Below are positions 45,912-55,745 of a stretch of 64,000 bases of DNA, piece by piece. The DNA is taken from positions 1 to 64,000 of the forward strand of contig CANMFQ010000005.1 of NCBI GenBank assembly GCA_947497145.1, in the 5' to 3' direction. Below the pieces are notes generated by a model. It was not told where the DNA came from and searched no databases. It saw nothing but the letters and a program-made list of their open reading frames with translations. Each line of letters opens with the position of its first letter. Position 1 is the stretch's first letter. The position numbers were made by a program, and so were the translations under genes. Origin of the DNA: an uncultured Flavobacteriaceae bacterium. Its GTDB lineage: Bacteria; Bacteroidota; Bacteroidia; Flavobacteriales; Flavobacteriaceae.

Positions 45912-46568
45912 TTAGTTGTTCATTAATTTTTCTAAAAAAGGTATATCTAAGCTCGTAAAATCATTGAAATTATACGTTGCTTCCGAAAGTACACTCGCAT
46001 CACCAATACCCACGCTGATCATTCCGCCAGCATTTGCAGCTTGAATACCCGCTACAGCATCTTCAAAAACAATACAGTTTTCAGGACTAACGCCTAACTT
46101 TTCTGCAGCAATTAAAAACACTTCTGGGTCGGGCTTAGCTTTGGTTACATTATTGCCATCAACAATAGCATCAAAATAAGGTAACAAGGCTACTTTTTCA
46201 AGAATAGGCCGCGCATTCTTACTAGCCGAACCCAAAGCAATTGGTTGTGCTTTCTTTTTTAAAAACTCTAATACCTTAGGCACATCTGGCAAAATTTCAG
46301 AAGCATCCATATTTTCGATATATTTTAGATAGTCTACATTTTTTTCAACCATCCAAGTATCAAACTGTGTTTGGGTTGCTGATACCTTCCCTATATCGAG
46401 AAGAATTTCAAGACAACGTTTTCTACTCACGCCCTTAAAAAGCTCATTCTGTTCCTTAGTAAATTCAAAACCCAATTCTTCAGCCAAGTTTTTCCAAGCC
46501 AAATAATGGTATTTGGCGGTATCAACAATAACGCCATCTAAATCGAATATAAATCCGGTTTTTGTCAT
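45912..46568 (-). CDS. pgmB: Beta-phosphoglucomutase
   Basis: A 218-residue HAD-superfamily mutase converting beta-glucose 1-phosphate to glucose 6-phosphate. The HAD motif is FIFDLDGVIVDTAKYHYLAW, with nucleophile Asp9 and Asp11; GSASKNA and VFEDAVAGIQAANAG are further HAD blocks. It lies 105 bp upstream of the phosphorylase gene and 19 bp after lacI, completing the maltose phosphorolysis route. Confidence 0.93.
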   Translation of the reverse strand: MTKTGFIFDLDGVIVDTAKYHYLAWKNLAEELGFEFTKEQNELFKGVSRKRCLEILLDIGKVSATQTQFDTWMVEKNVDYLKYIENMDASEILPDVPKVLEFLKKKAQPIALGSASKNARPILEKVALLPYFDAIVDGNNVTKAKPDPEVFLIAAEKLGVSPENCIVFEDAVAGIQAANAGGMISVGIGDASVLSEATYNFNDFTSLDIPFLEKLMNN

Positions 46569-46587
46569 TTCGTAAAATTAATATGAT

Positions 46588-47619
46588 TTAATTTATAGTA
46601 GATGCTCTTTCTATTAAAGTGCCTTTTATAATTTCAGTTCTATACACCACTTCTTCTTCCTCATCTTCCTTATATTCGGCTTCTATTCGTTCAATGAGCA
46701 TTTTTGCAGCAATTTCTCCCATTTTGTCACCATGTTGGGCTACCGAAGAGAGTTGTGGAGACGCATATTTAGACAACATACCGTTTGTAAAACCAATAAA
46801 CGAGATATCATCTGGTATTTTCATCCCCTTCTTTTGAGCAACACCCATGGCATGTACGGCAAAAATCTCATTTACTGCCAAAACAGCATCTATAGTGTGC
46901 TTATCAAAAAAGGGATCTATTGCGTCTATATTCTCGTTAAAAGGCAGCCTTAGAATAAGCTCTTCATCTACTACAATACCACTATCCATCAACGCCTTAC
47001 GGTATCCATCTTCTCTATTTTTACTAACGTTAAAGAAATTTTCTGTTGTAAATAATGCGATTCGCTTTCTCCCCGAATTTATCAATTTCATAACCACCTC
47101 ATAGGCAATTTCTTCATCATTGAGTACCACCTTATCACAATTCACCTCATCGGTTACACGATCAAATAAAACCAAAGGTATCCCTTGGTTGGTAACTTCT
47201 TTTAGATGCGCATAATCATTTTTTAATTGTGTTTCTCCAGACAATGCCATGATAAAGCCATCTATACTACCATTAGCAAGCATCTCCATATTAATCACTT
47301 CTTTATCAAAAGATTCATCAGAAACACAAATAATCACATTATAACCCCTACTGTTGGCATATTTTTCGATACCTCTAAAAACAGTCGTAAAAAAATGATG
47401 TACAATATCTGGAATTACAACACCAATATTTTTAGTATGCTTATTTTTTAAACTTACCGCTATATTATTGGGCTTATAATTGTAGAGTTTAGCAAAAGCC
47501 TGAACTTTCTCTTTTGTGTCTCTGCCAATCTCCTCGCTATTTTTTAATGCTTTAGAAACTGTAGAAATAGAAACATCAAGTTCTCTTGCAATATCTTTAA
47601 GTGTTATTTTTCTTCTCAA
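46588..47619 (-). CDS. LacI-family transcriptional regulator
   Basis: A 343-residue regulator. The N-terminal HTH is ITLKDIARELDVSISTVSKAL with the hinge helix that follows, and the rest is a periplasmic-binding-protein-like sugar sensor (NIGVVIPDIVHHFFT through GFTNGMLSKY). It heads the pgmB-GH65-GH13 series and diverges from susC. A matching operator-like palindrome lies at 47866-47881 between them. Likely represses or activates the maltodextrin genes and the SusCD pair. Ligand unknown; a glucose or maltose derivative is likely. Confidence 0.93.
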   Translation of the reverse strand: MRRKITLKDIARELDVSISTVSKALKNSEEIGRDTKEKVQAFAKLYNYKPNNIAVSLKNKHTKNIGVVIPDIVHHFFTTVFRGIEKYANSRGYNVIICVSDESFDKEVINMEMLANGSIDGFIMALSGETQLKNDYAHLKEVTNQGIPLVLFDRVTDEVNCDKVVLNDEEIAYEVVMKLINSGRKRIALFTTENFFNVSKNREDGYRKALMDSGIVVDEELILRLPFNENIDAIDPFFDKHTIDAVLAVNEIFAVHAMGVAQKKGMKIPDDISFIGFTNGMLSKYASPQLSSVAQHGDKMGEIAAKMLIERIEAEYKEDEEEEVVYRTEIIKGTLIERASTIN

Positions 47620-47986
47620 TAGTAAAACGGTATTACATTGTTAGCCTGAAACCAAAATACTGCTTTAAACTAGTATTCATATCAAAATACAAATTTTTAA
47701 CATTTCATAAAAAGTTGAAACCCAAAAAACCTAGAATAAAAAAATCTCAAAACTACCCTCTTTGTCGAAAAATAAAAAGATTAACATTTATTTTTATCTA
47801 AAATATGAATATCTCAAAAATAATACCACCTAGTTATTATATCAGTATTTCAGAAAGTTATCAACACGAAACCGTTTTCGTAAGTCAAAAATTAACAATC
47901 ATCATATTTTAACATTTTTTTTACATCTATATAATCCTTATTATTGCTTATTAAATTACACAAACTCAAACTTAAATTATTTCTTT
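47620..47986. other. Divergent control region between lacI and susC
   Basis: About 367 bp of AT-rich sequence containing both promoters. The LacI-type operator at 47866-47881 is its only clear element. No TAnnTTTG box is evident close to susC. No gene is seen here. Confidence 0.6.
47866..47881. promoter_or_regulatory. LacI-family operator candidate
   Basis: ACGAAACCGTTTTCGT is a palindrome with 6-bp arms (ACGAAA/TTTCGT) around CCGT. The GAAACCGTTTTC core has the central CG dinucleotide typical of LacI/GalR operators. It lies 105 bp upstream of susC and about 247 bp upstream of lacI. It is the best candidate for the neighbouring regulator's binding site. Confidence 0.65.
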
Positions 47987-50900
47987 ATGAAGATTACGCT
48001 ACTAAAAAGTTTGTTAGTGTTTGGAGCATTTATATGCTTCGGATTCCTACAAGCGCAGGAGGTAACTGGAACTATTTCTGATGCCAACGGCCCCTTACCG
48101 GGAGCCAGTGTTGTGGTAAAAGGAACTACAAACGGTACCCAAACGGATTTTGACGGAAACTATACCATTAATGCTGACAGTGATGCAACCTTAGTGATTA
48201 GTTATGTTGGCTTTAAAACCAAAGAAGTTGCAGTAAATGGTCAAACGACCATTAATTTAACACTTGAAGAAGATGCGCAGGCATTGGAAGAGGTTGTTGT
48301 AATTGGTTATGGCACAACTACTGTTAAGGATGCTACTGGATCTGTGACCGCTGTTACTGCTGAAGATTTTAACGGAGGAGTTATTGCATCTCCCGAACAG
48401 CTTATTCAAGGTAAAACAGCAGGTGTCAATGTCTCACAAACAAGTGGTGAACCTGGCGCTGGGATATCTATTAATGTTAGAGGGTCAAACTCAGTTAGAG
48501 CAAACAATAATCCATTATTTGTTGTTGATGGTGTGCCCCTTTCAGGTGAAAACACATCTCCATCTGGTGATACTGGTGGTGGAGCTAGCGCAGTTAGAAA
48601 CCCGCTTAACTTTTTAAATCCAGCAGACATTGAAAGCATCAGTGTTTTGAAAGATGCATCAGCTACTGCAATATACGGATCAAGAGGTGCGAACGGTGTG
48701 GTTATTATAACTACCAAGAGTGGAAAATCTGCACAGGGCGGTGTAGTTGAATTTTCTTCAAGTCTTAGCTTTTCAAAACCCGCTAAAAAATATGACTTAC
48801 TAAACAGAGAGGAATTTATCCCTGCAGTATTTAAATTCAACCCAAATGCTGATTTAGCTACAACAGATTTTGGACATGACACAGACTGGCAAGATTATGT
48901 CACTAGAACTGCTGCATCTACCAACAATAATGTCTCTTATTCCAATAACTACGGAAAAGGAAATGTAAGAGCAACTTTTGGCTACAGCAAACAATTTGGT
49001 GTTATTAAAAAAACAGACTTAGAGCGTATTACCGGAAGATTGAATGCTAGACATCGTTTTTTAGATGACAAATTAACTTTAGGTATTTCAACTACCATAT
49101 CTCGAGTAAACGATGAAACCGCTCCTCTATCAGGCGGGGCAGGTTTTCAAGGTGATATTTTAGGTGCTGCTTATTCAGCAAACCCAACTTGGTCAACCTC
49201 TCCTTCTTTTGGAGCTCAAGGAGGGTTATTATCACCTGCTAACTATTTAGCTAATAGTCAAAACAAAACATATACAAATCGTGCTTTGCTTAATGGTAGT
49301 GCTGAATATAAAATTTCTTCGCAATTAACAGCAAACGTTAATATAGGTTATGACACTTCGAAAAGTGAAAACACCTCAGTTCTTTCATCTGCAATTAGAA
49401 ATATTGACGGGGTTCAAGATTTAGGACTAGGTTTTTACAACACTTTAGAAAGAGAAAGTAAGCTTATAGAAGTTACGTTAAATTACAAAAAAGAGTTTGA
49501 AAATTCAAATCTAGATGTATTAGCTGGATATTCATTTCAAGATTTTCGCTCTAAAGGAAGAAACGCTTCAGGTCGTGGATTTGCTACAACCGATTTAAAC
49601 CTTATGTCAAGCTATTTACAAGAAACTGTACAAGGTGCAGCAAATTCTATTAATGGTGCGTATCAACAATTCTATTACGGAACCAACACCGACGAATTGC
49701 GTGTAAACCGTCTTTTACCAGAAGTTGTTGAAGGAGAAGAAGTAGCTTTTGATTTCACCAGAAGAGTAGATGGCCTTATAGCGGATACTTTTGATAACAT
49801 TGACGAACTTCAATCATTTTTTGGTAGACTTAATTACTCTATTGCGAATAAATATTTGTTTACGGCAACAGTACGAGCTGATGGCTCTTCTCGTTTTGGT
49901 CCTGAGAATCAATATGGTATCTTCCCTTCTGGTGCATTCGCTTGGCAGATTGCAGAAGAAGATTTTATTGGAGATTCGGTATCTACGTTAAAATTAAGAC
50001 TTAGTGCTGGTATCACAGGTAACCAAGATGGCTTAGGCTATGGAAATTTCGTAGCAAGACAACGTTTTGGTGGTTTAGGAATTCAAAATGATGGCGTTGT
50101 TAACCAAAACGGATTAGCAATAGTAGCAACAGATGTTCCAAGCTTAAAATGGGAGACCACCTTTGATGTTAACGTAGGTCTTGACTTTGGTTTTAATAAT
50201 GACCGTTTAAGTGGTTCTATAGATGTATACAAAAAAGAAACAAGTGATATTCTTTTAAAAACTCCTCCAGCAGCACCCGCTGTCGACCCCTTCCAGTTTG
50301 GAAATGTTGATGCCACTATTGTTAACCAAGGAATAGAATTTGGATTGAACTATGATTGGATTCAAAAGTCTGATGTGAATTTCTCTACCTCCTTTAATAT
50401 TGCATATAATCAAAATGAAGTGCAAGATTTTGGTGGCGTCATCAATACAGGCGCTATCAATGGACAAGGTTTATCAGGAGCATTTGCTCAGCGCCTTGCT
50501 GCTGGTCATAGCTTATATTCTTACTATATGGCAGAGTACACAGGCTTAGATTCAGAAGGACAACCAACTTTTAAAGACCAAAATGGTGATGGAGTTGGCA
50601 ATGTATTTGAAGATAAAGTATATGTTGGAGAGGATGCTTTACCAGATATTACCACAGGACTTTCATTAAATTTAAGTATTAAAAACTGGGATTTATCAAC
50701 GTATTTTACTGGTCAATTTGGATTTTCAGTATACAACAATACGAAAAACGGTTTGTTTACCTCTGGTTCTATTACGAACGCAAGAAATGTTACTAGAGAA
50801 GTTGCCAATAGTAATGAAGCCCCAGGAACTTCAGCCGATGTTTCTACAAGATATCTAGAAAAAGGAGATTTCGTAAGATTTCAAAATGCAACTCTAGGAT

Positions 50901-51115
50901 ATAAAGTGCCACTTAGCGGCGAAGGAGCATTCAAAAGTTTACGATTGTCGTTAACAGGTCAAAATCTATTTTTAATAACAGATTACTCAGGCTTAGATCC
51001 AGAAATTACTGTTGCTACAGGAGACTTAAACTCAGGTGTTCCTTCAAGAGGTATTGATTGGTCTGCATTTCCTACCCCTCGTACTATCACCTTTGGGATA
51101 AACGCATCCTTTTAA
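47987..51115 (+). CDS. SusC-family TonB-dependent outer-membrane transporter
   Basis: A 1042-residue outer-membrane transporter. Signal peptide (ending LQAQ), a carboxypeptidase-D-like regulatory domain (VTGTISDANGPLPGASVVVKG, about 26-105), a TonB-box-like stretch (LEEVVVIGYGTT), the plug (GVNVSQTSGEPGAGISINVRG through NGVVIITTKSG), and a 22-strand barrel to the C-terminal NASF. SusC proteins import glycans with their SusD partner, which follows 17 bp downstream. The substrate cannot be read directly; context offers maltodextrin (lacI side) and xylose (xylAB side). Confidence 0.95.
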   Translation: MKITLLKSLLVFGAFICFGFLQAQEVTGTISDANGPLPGASVVVKGTTNGTQTDFDGNYTINADSDATLVISYVGFKTKEVAVNGQTTINLTLEEDAQALEEVVVIGYGTTTVKDATGSVTAVTAEDFNGGVIASPEQLIQGKTAGVNVSQTSGEPGAGISINVRGSNSVRANNNPLFVVDGVPLSGENTSPSGDTGGGASAVRNPLNFLNPADIESISVLKDASATAIYGSRGANGVVIITTKSGKSAQGGVVEFSSSLSFSKPAKKYDLLNREEFIPAVFKFNPNADLATTDFGHDTDWQDYVTRTAASTNNNVSYSNNYGKGNVRATFGYSKQFGVIKKTDLERITGRLNARHRFLDDKLTLGISTTISRVNDETAPLSGGAGFQGDILGAAYSANPTWSTSPSFGAQGGLLSPANYLANSQNKTYTNRALLNGSAEYKISSQLTANVNIGYDTSKSENTSVLSSAIRNIDGVQDLGLGFYNTLERESKLIEVTLNYKKEFENSNLDVLAGYSFQDFRSKGRNASGRGFATTDLNLMSSYLQETVQGAANSINGAYQQFYYGTNTDELRVNRLLPEVVEGEEVAFDFTRRVDGLIADTFDNIDELQSFFGRLNYSIANKYLFTATVRADGSSRFGPENQYGIFPSGAFAWQIAEEDFIGDSVSTLKLRLSAGITGNQDGLGYGNFVARQRFGGLGIQNDGVVNQNGLAIVATDVPSLKWETTFDVNVGLDFGFNNDRLSGSIDVYKKETSDILLKTPPAAPAVDPFQFGNVDATIVNQGIEFGLNYDWIQKSDVNFSTSFNIAYNQNEVQDFGGVINTGAINGQGLSGAFAQRLAAGHSLYSYYMAEYTGLDSEGQPTFKDQNGDGVGNVFEDKVYVGEDALPDITTGLSLNLSIKNWDLSTYFTGQFGFSVYNNTKNGLFTSGSITNARNVTREVANSNEAPGTSADVSTRYLEKGDFVRFQNATLGYKVPLSGEGAFKSLRLSLTGQNLFLITDYSGLDPEITVATGDLNSGVPSRGIDWSAFPTPRTITFGINASF

Positions 51116-51132
51116 TTAAAAAATTGTATATC

Positions 51133-52707
51133 ATGAAAAGTAGAAAAATAAAAATATATTTTACAAGTCTCGTCTTGGCTGCAGGCCTTTTTTCCTGTAC
51201 CGATCTTGAGATTGAAGAAACAGATTCTATCATTACTGAAGGTTTTCAGGGCTTAGCAGATCCCTCATCTTCTGTTAACGAACTCTACAATAGACTAAAT
51301 GGTCAATACGGAGATCAAGGCAATCGCTTTGCAATGATGGAAGTTACATCAGATGCCGCAATAGTGCCAACAAGAGGAACAGACTGGGGTGATAATGGGC
51401 AATGGTCAAGTTTACACCAACATTTATGGACTCCAGAACATGTCTTTATTATAAATACGTGGAACGATTGGAATGCTAACCAGTTGATTGCTTCGCAAAT
51501 TTTAGATTCGAGAAGTAATCCAAGCGCGCAAGACATGGGAGAAGCTAGCTTCATAAGAGCATTAAGCATGTGGACCATTCTTGATTTTTACGGACAGGTA
51601 CCTTTTAGAGATGTAACCTTACCTTCGGCTACCTTACCAGAAGTACTTACTGGACAAGCTGCTTTAGATTTTATAATGTCTGACTTAGATACTGCTATCA
51701 CTAATTTACCAAGCACAACTGCTGGAAGCGGTGATGCTAACGGTAGAGCAAGTAAAGCTGCTGCCAGATATCTTAAAGCGAAAATTCTTTTAAACAAGCA
51801 TATTTATTTAGGCTCAGCAAGCGCTGATAGTTCAGATATGTCTGCGGTAATCGCTTTGATTGATCAGATTGCAGCAGATGGATACGCACTTCAAGAAGGC
51901 TATTTCGAGCTATTTCGTGACACCCCAGACAATGAAACCATATGGTCGTTAAAATCTGGAGTAGGCAATCGAATTTTTAATGGCTTACACTACAATTCAC
52001 TTACACAAGGTGGTGGAGGCTGGAATGGCTTCGCTACTTTAGCTGAGTATTATGATCTTTTTGAAGGTGATCCAAACGAAAACAGAGTAACATTAGACGG
52101 GATGCCTCTTGACGGACAAGAAGAAAGAAGAGGTGGTGTTCCACCAAGTGGCGTACCTGACGTTGAAGATTCGCAAGTTGGTAATGGTTTTTTAATTGGG
52201 CAACAATATGCTCAAGATGGCACACCTTTAACAGATAGAGCTGGAGCTCCACTAACTTTCAAAAGAGATTTTCTAGATGGTGATGGCAATCCTAATATCA
52301 TCAACAACGATGAAACTACAGGTATTAGAGTTATAAAATATAATCCTAGATTTGGAGCTTTCAATGGTCATGAAATTTTCTTCAGATATGCAGATGCTCA
52401 TCTTATGAAAGCAGAAGCAATGATGCGAAGTGGTGGAGACCCAACTGCTTTAGTAAATGAACTTCGTGTCTTAAGAAAAGCAGCACCTTTGAGTTCAGTA
52501 GGTGCTCAAGAACTTCTAGACGAAAGAGGCCGCGAGTTATTTGCAGAGGCTTGGAGAAGAAATGATTTGATTCGTTTTGGTCAATACACTAGAAACTGGT
52601 TGTTTAAAGCTCCTGGTTCTATTGACAATGAAAAATACAAATTGTTCCCTATTCCTGCAGCTCAACTACTTGCAAATCCTGCTTTAGTACAAAACCCAGG
52701 ATATTAA
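51133..52707 (+). CDS. SusD-family glycan-binding lipoprotein
   Basis: About 524 residues from the ATG at 51133; a longer frame from 51058 overlaps susC and has no signal peptide at its N-terminus. The lipoprotein signal is IYFTSLVLAAGLFSCTD, lipidated at the Cys in LFSC. It has an N-terminal TPR-like helical region and a C-terminal SusD domain (FAEAWRRNDLIRFGQYT, then KLFPIPAAQLLANP). It is the lid of the SusC transporter on the cell surface. Unlike the starch system, no SusE/SusF or secreted glycosidase gene follows. Confidence 0.95.
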   Translation: MKSRKIKIYFTSLVLAAGLFSCTDLEIEETDSIITEGFQGLADPSSSVNELYNRLNGQYGDQGNRFAMMEVTSDAAIVPTRGTDWGDNGQWSSLHQHLWTPEHVFIINTWNDWNANQLIASQILDSRSNPSAQDMGEASFIRALSMWTILDFYGQVPFRDVTLPSATLPEVLTGQAALDFIMSDLDTAITNLPSTTAGSGDANGRASKAAARYLKAKILLNKHIYLGSASADSSDMSAVIALIDQIAADGYALQEGYFELFRDTPDNETIWSLKSGVGNRIFNGLHYNSLTQGGGGWNGFATLAEYYDLFEGDPNENRVTLDGMPLDGQEERRGGVPPSGVPDVEDSQVGNGFLIGQQYAQDGTPLTDRAGAPLTFKRDFLDGDGNPNIINNDETTGIRVIKYNPRFGAFNGHEIFFRYADAHLMKAEAMMRSGGDPTALVNELRVLRKAAPLSSVGAQELLDERGRELFAEAWRRNDLIRFGQYTRNWLFKAPGSIDNEKYKLFPIPAAQLLANPALVQNPGY

Positions 52708-52732
52708 GTCATATTCCTAATTTAAGTGTTTA

Positions 52733-52765
52733 AAAAAAGCTCTGACCTTTGGTCAGGGCTTTTTT
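52733..52765 (+). terminator. Intrinsic terminator after susD
   Basis: A 15-bp symmetrical stem, AAAAAAGCTCTGACC with GGTCAGGGCTTTTTT, around a TTT loop. The stem has one G-T pair and ends in six T. It should stop susCD transcripts before xylB. Confidence 0.9.
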
Positions 52766-52861
52766 AATTTAACAAAATAACCAAAACACGTTTTGTCTAC
52801 ACACTTGTAATACCGTAACAAAAACAATATCTTCATCATGTAATTTAGACATGGTATTTAT

Positions 52862-54346
52862 ATGTATTATATTGGTTATGATATTGGCAGTTCATCAATA
52901 AAAGCTGCTCTTGTTGAAAAAGTATCAGGCAAGCAAATTGCTGTTGTTAATGAGCCCGAAACAGAAATGGAAATGATTGCGGTTCACAATGGCTGGGCTG
53001 AGCAAAATCCCAACACCTGGTGGAAACACATCTGCACCGCAACCCAAAGACTGCTAAAAGAAAATCAACTAAAATCAGAAGCCATTACCGGAATAGGCAT
53101 TTCATACCAGATGCATGGTTTGGTTGTAGTGGACAAAAAAGGAAACCCACTGCGCAATGCTATAATATGGTGTGACAGCAGGGCTGTCACTATAGGACAG
53201 GAAGCATTTGACGCCTTAGGTAATGAAAAGTGCGCTGACCATTTACTGAATTCCCCGGGTAATTTTACAGCTTCTAAACTTAAATGGGTAAAGGAAAACG
53301 AGCCTGAAATTTATGCCAAAATTCATAAATTCATGCTTCCAGGTGATTATATCGCATATAAGCTAGGCGGCGATATTCGATCTACAATCTCAGGATTATC
53401 CGAAGGTATTTTTTGGGACTTTAAATCCAACCAAATTGCCGACTGGCTATTACAACATTACGGCATACATAAAGACCTCGTACCCAAACTTACACCTACC
53501 TTTTCCCTACAAGGCGACGTTTCTAATGAGGGTGCAAAACAATCTGGCTTAGCTACTGGAACACCCATTCTTTATCGGGCTGGTGACCAACCCAATAATG
53601 CGCTTTCGTTAAATGTTTTTAACCCAGGTGAAGTTGCCGCTACTGGCGGCACTTCTGGAGTGGTCTACGCAATTACCGATAGCTTGTCGGTAAAAGAAAG
53701 TTCGAGGGTGAATAATTTTGCCCATGTCAATTACACCACAGAAAAACCCCGAATCGGCAAACTTTTATGCATCAATGGCGCTGGCATACAATACAGATGG
53801 CTGCTAAACAATTTAAAGGTTTCTTCCTATGATGAAATGAATACCTTGGCCGCCTCTGTACCCATTGGTTCAGATGGCGTTACCATACATCCGTTTGGCA
53901 ATGGAGCAGAACGCATGCTCGATAACAAAATACTAGGCACACAACTATCCAATATCAATTTAAACAACCATACCAAAGCACATTTGTGCAGAGCTGCTCT
54001 AGAGGGCATTGCTTTCTCCTTTATTTATGGTTTTGAAATTATGAAATCAGATGGTCTCAAAGCTGGTGTAATTCGCACTGGAAATGACAATCTTTTCAGG
54101 TCTGAAATTTTCTCAAAAACCATAGCGACGCTCATAGGACAAGAAATTGAAATATACAACACTACAGGCGCCATAGGTGCAGCCCGTGCCTGCCAATTAC
54201 ACAAAGGAGATTTTAAAACCTTTGGTAAACAAATTATGGATAATGATTATGTAATGAGCTATACGCCTACCAACGAGAAGGCAGCATACACCACAGCATA
54301 TAAAAAATGGAAAAATAAATTAGAACAACTTTTAAAAAACAGCTAA
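52862..54346 (+). CDS. xylB: Xylulokinase
   Basis: A 494-residue FGGY-family sugar kinase phosphorylating D-xylulose. N-terminal [17 protein letters not shown] is the phosphate-binding loop; [14 protein letters not shown] has the family's substrate-binding QMHG motif; [11 protein letters not shown] and GAIGAARAC are ATP-binding blocks. It is one base upstream of xylA, so they form a xylose operon. Cytoplasmic. Confidence 0.94.
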   Translation: MYYIGYDIGSSSIKAALVEKVSGKQIAVVNEPETEMEMIAVHNGWAEQNPNTWWKHICTATQRLLKENQLKSEAITGIGISYQMHGLVVVDKKGNPLRNAIIWCDSRAVTIGQEAFDALGNEKCADHLLNSPGNFTASKLKWVKENEPEIYAKIHKFMLPGDYIAYKLGGDIRSTISGLSEGIFWDFKSNQIADWLLQHYGIHKDLVPKLTPTFSLQGDVSNEGAKQSGLATGTPILYRAGDQPNNALSLNVFNPGEVAATGGTSGVVYAITDSLSVKESSRVNNFAHVNYTTEKPRIGKLLCINGAGIQYRWLLNNLKVSSYDEMNTLAASVPIGSDGVTIHPFGNGAERMLDNKILGTQLSNINLNNHTKAHLCRAALEGIAFSFIYGFEIMKSDGLKAGVIRTGNDNLFRSEIFSKTIATLIGQEIEIYNTTGAIGAARACQLHKGDFKTFGKQIMDNDYVMSYTPTNEKAAYTTAYKKWKNKLEQLLKNS

Positions 54347-54347
54347 T

Positions 54348-55673
54348 ATGGCACTAATAGGCAACAAAGAATATTTCAAAGGCATAGGAGAAATTGCCTA
54401 CGAAGGAAAAGAATCAGACAACCCACTTGCTTTCAAATACTACAATCCTGATCAAGTAGTTGCAGGAAAAACAATGCGTGAACACTTTAAATTTGCTATC
54501 GCTTACTGGCATACCTTCTGTGGTCAAGGCGCTGATCCTTTTGGACCAGGAACACAAAATTTCCCTTGGGACCAACCATCTAACCCAATTGATGCTGCAA
54601 AGGCTAAGGCTGATGCCGCTTTTGAATTCATCACCAAAATGAGATTTGATTATTTCTGTTTTCATGATTTTGATTTGGTACAAGAAGCGCCCAATTTTGC
54701 AGAATCTGAAAAACGCCTAGCTACCATTGTAGATTATATCAAAGAAAAGAAAGCTGCATCGGGTGTTAAACTGCTTTGGGGAACTGCCAATTGTTTTTCT
54801 AACCCAAGGTATATGAATGGAGCAGCTACCAATCCCGATTTTAATGTTTTGGCAAGAGCAGGCGGACAAATAAAACTAGCCTTAGATGCTACCATGGCAC
54901 TAGAGGGTGAGAATTACGTTTTTTGGGGTGGTCGTGAAGGGTATATGTCCCTTTTAAATACCGATATGAAACGTGAATTAGACCATATGGGACGCTTTTT
55001 AGGCATGGCAAGAGACTACGCCAGAAGTCAAGGTTTTAAAGGTAATTTCTTCATTGAACCAAAACCGATGGAACCTATGAAGCATCAATATGATTTTGAT
55101 TGTGCTACCGTAGTAGGCTTTTTACACCAATATGGACTACAAAATGATTTTAAGCTAAACATAGAAGTAAACCACGCTACCCTAGCAAGTCATACGATGC
55201 AACATGAACTTGAAGTTGCTGCCTCCCACGGTATGCTAGGTAGTATAGATGCTAATCGTGGTGATTACCAAAACGGTTGGGATACAGACCAATTCCCGAA
55301 TAATATAGGGGAAGTCACAGAGGCGATGTTGGTATTCTTAAAAGCAGGTGGACTGCAAGGCGGCGGTATTAACTTTGATGCCAAAATCCGCAGAAACTCA
55401 ACAGATATGGACGATGTATTCCACGCACATATTGGAGGAGCTGATACCTTTGCTCGAGCCTTACTCGTTGCTGATAAAATTATTTCGTCTTCGGCCTATG
55501 ATGCTTTACGCACCAAACGCTACAGCTCTTTTGACGCTGGAAAAGGAAAAGATTTTGAAGATGGCAAATTGGATTTTAATACCCTTTACGAGATTGCCAA
55601 AGAACAAGGAGAGTTAACGCTTCAAAGTGGCAAACAAGAATTGTTTGAAAATATTATTAATCAATATATTTAA
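54348..55673 (+). CDS. xylA: Xylose isomerase
   Basis: A 441-residue isomerase converting D-xylose to D-xylulose. Catalytic and metal-binding segments are visible: [12 protein letters not shown] (active-site His and Asp), [19 protein letters not shown] (metal Glu and Lys), [12 protein letters not shown] and [20 protein letters not shown]. Length is typical of the larger class II enzymes. It is directly downstream of xylB and ends before a strong terminator. Confidence 0.97.
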   Translation: MALIGNKEYFKGIGEIAYEGKESDNPLAFKYYNPDQVVAGKTMREHFKFAIAYWHTFCGQGADPFGPGTQNFPWDQPSNPIDAAKAKADAAFEFITKMRFDYFCFHDFDLVQEAPNFAESEKRLATIVDYIKEKKAASGVKLLWGTANCFSNPRYMNGAATNPDFNVLARAGGQIKLALDATMALEGENYVFWGGREGYMSLLNTDMKRELDHMGRFLGMARDYARSQGFKGNFFIEPKPMEPMKHQYDFDCATVVGFLHQYGLQNDFKLNIEVNHATLASHTMQHELEVAASHGMLGSIDANRGDYQNGWDTDQFPNNIGEVTEAMLVFLKAGGLQGGGINFDAKIRRNSTDMDDVFHAHIGGADTFARALLVADKIISSSAYDALRTKRYSSFDAGKGKDFEDGKLDFNTLYEIAKEQGELTLQSGKQELFENIINQYI

Positions 55674-55699
55674 GGATCTAACACAAATTTCAAATTAAA

Positions 55700-55729
55700 A
55701 ATCCAGCAAGTCATTGCTGGATTTTTTTT
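55700..55729. terminator. Intrinsic terminator between xylA and the symporter gene
   Basis: AATCCAGCAA (55700-55709), loop GTCA, TTGCTGGATT (55714-55723), then T to 55729. Ten perfect base pairs. With an A-rich run on its left it can serve both converging genes. Confidence 0.9.
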
Positions 55730-55745
55730 ACTGCAAACTCACCTT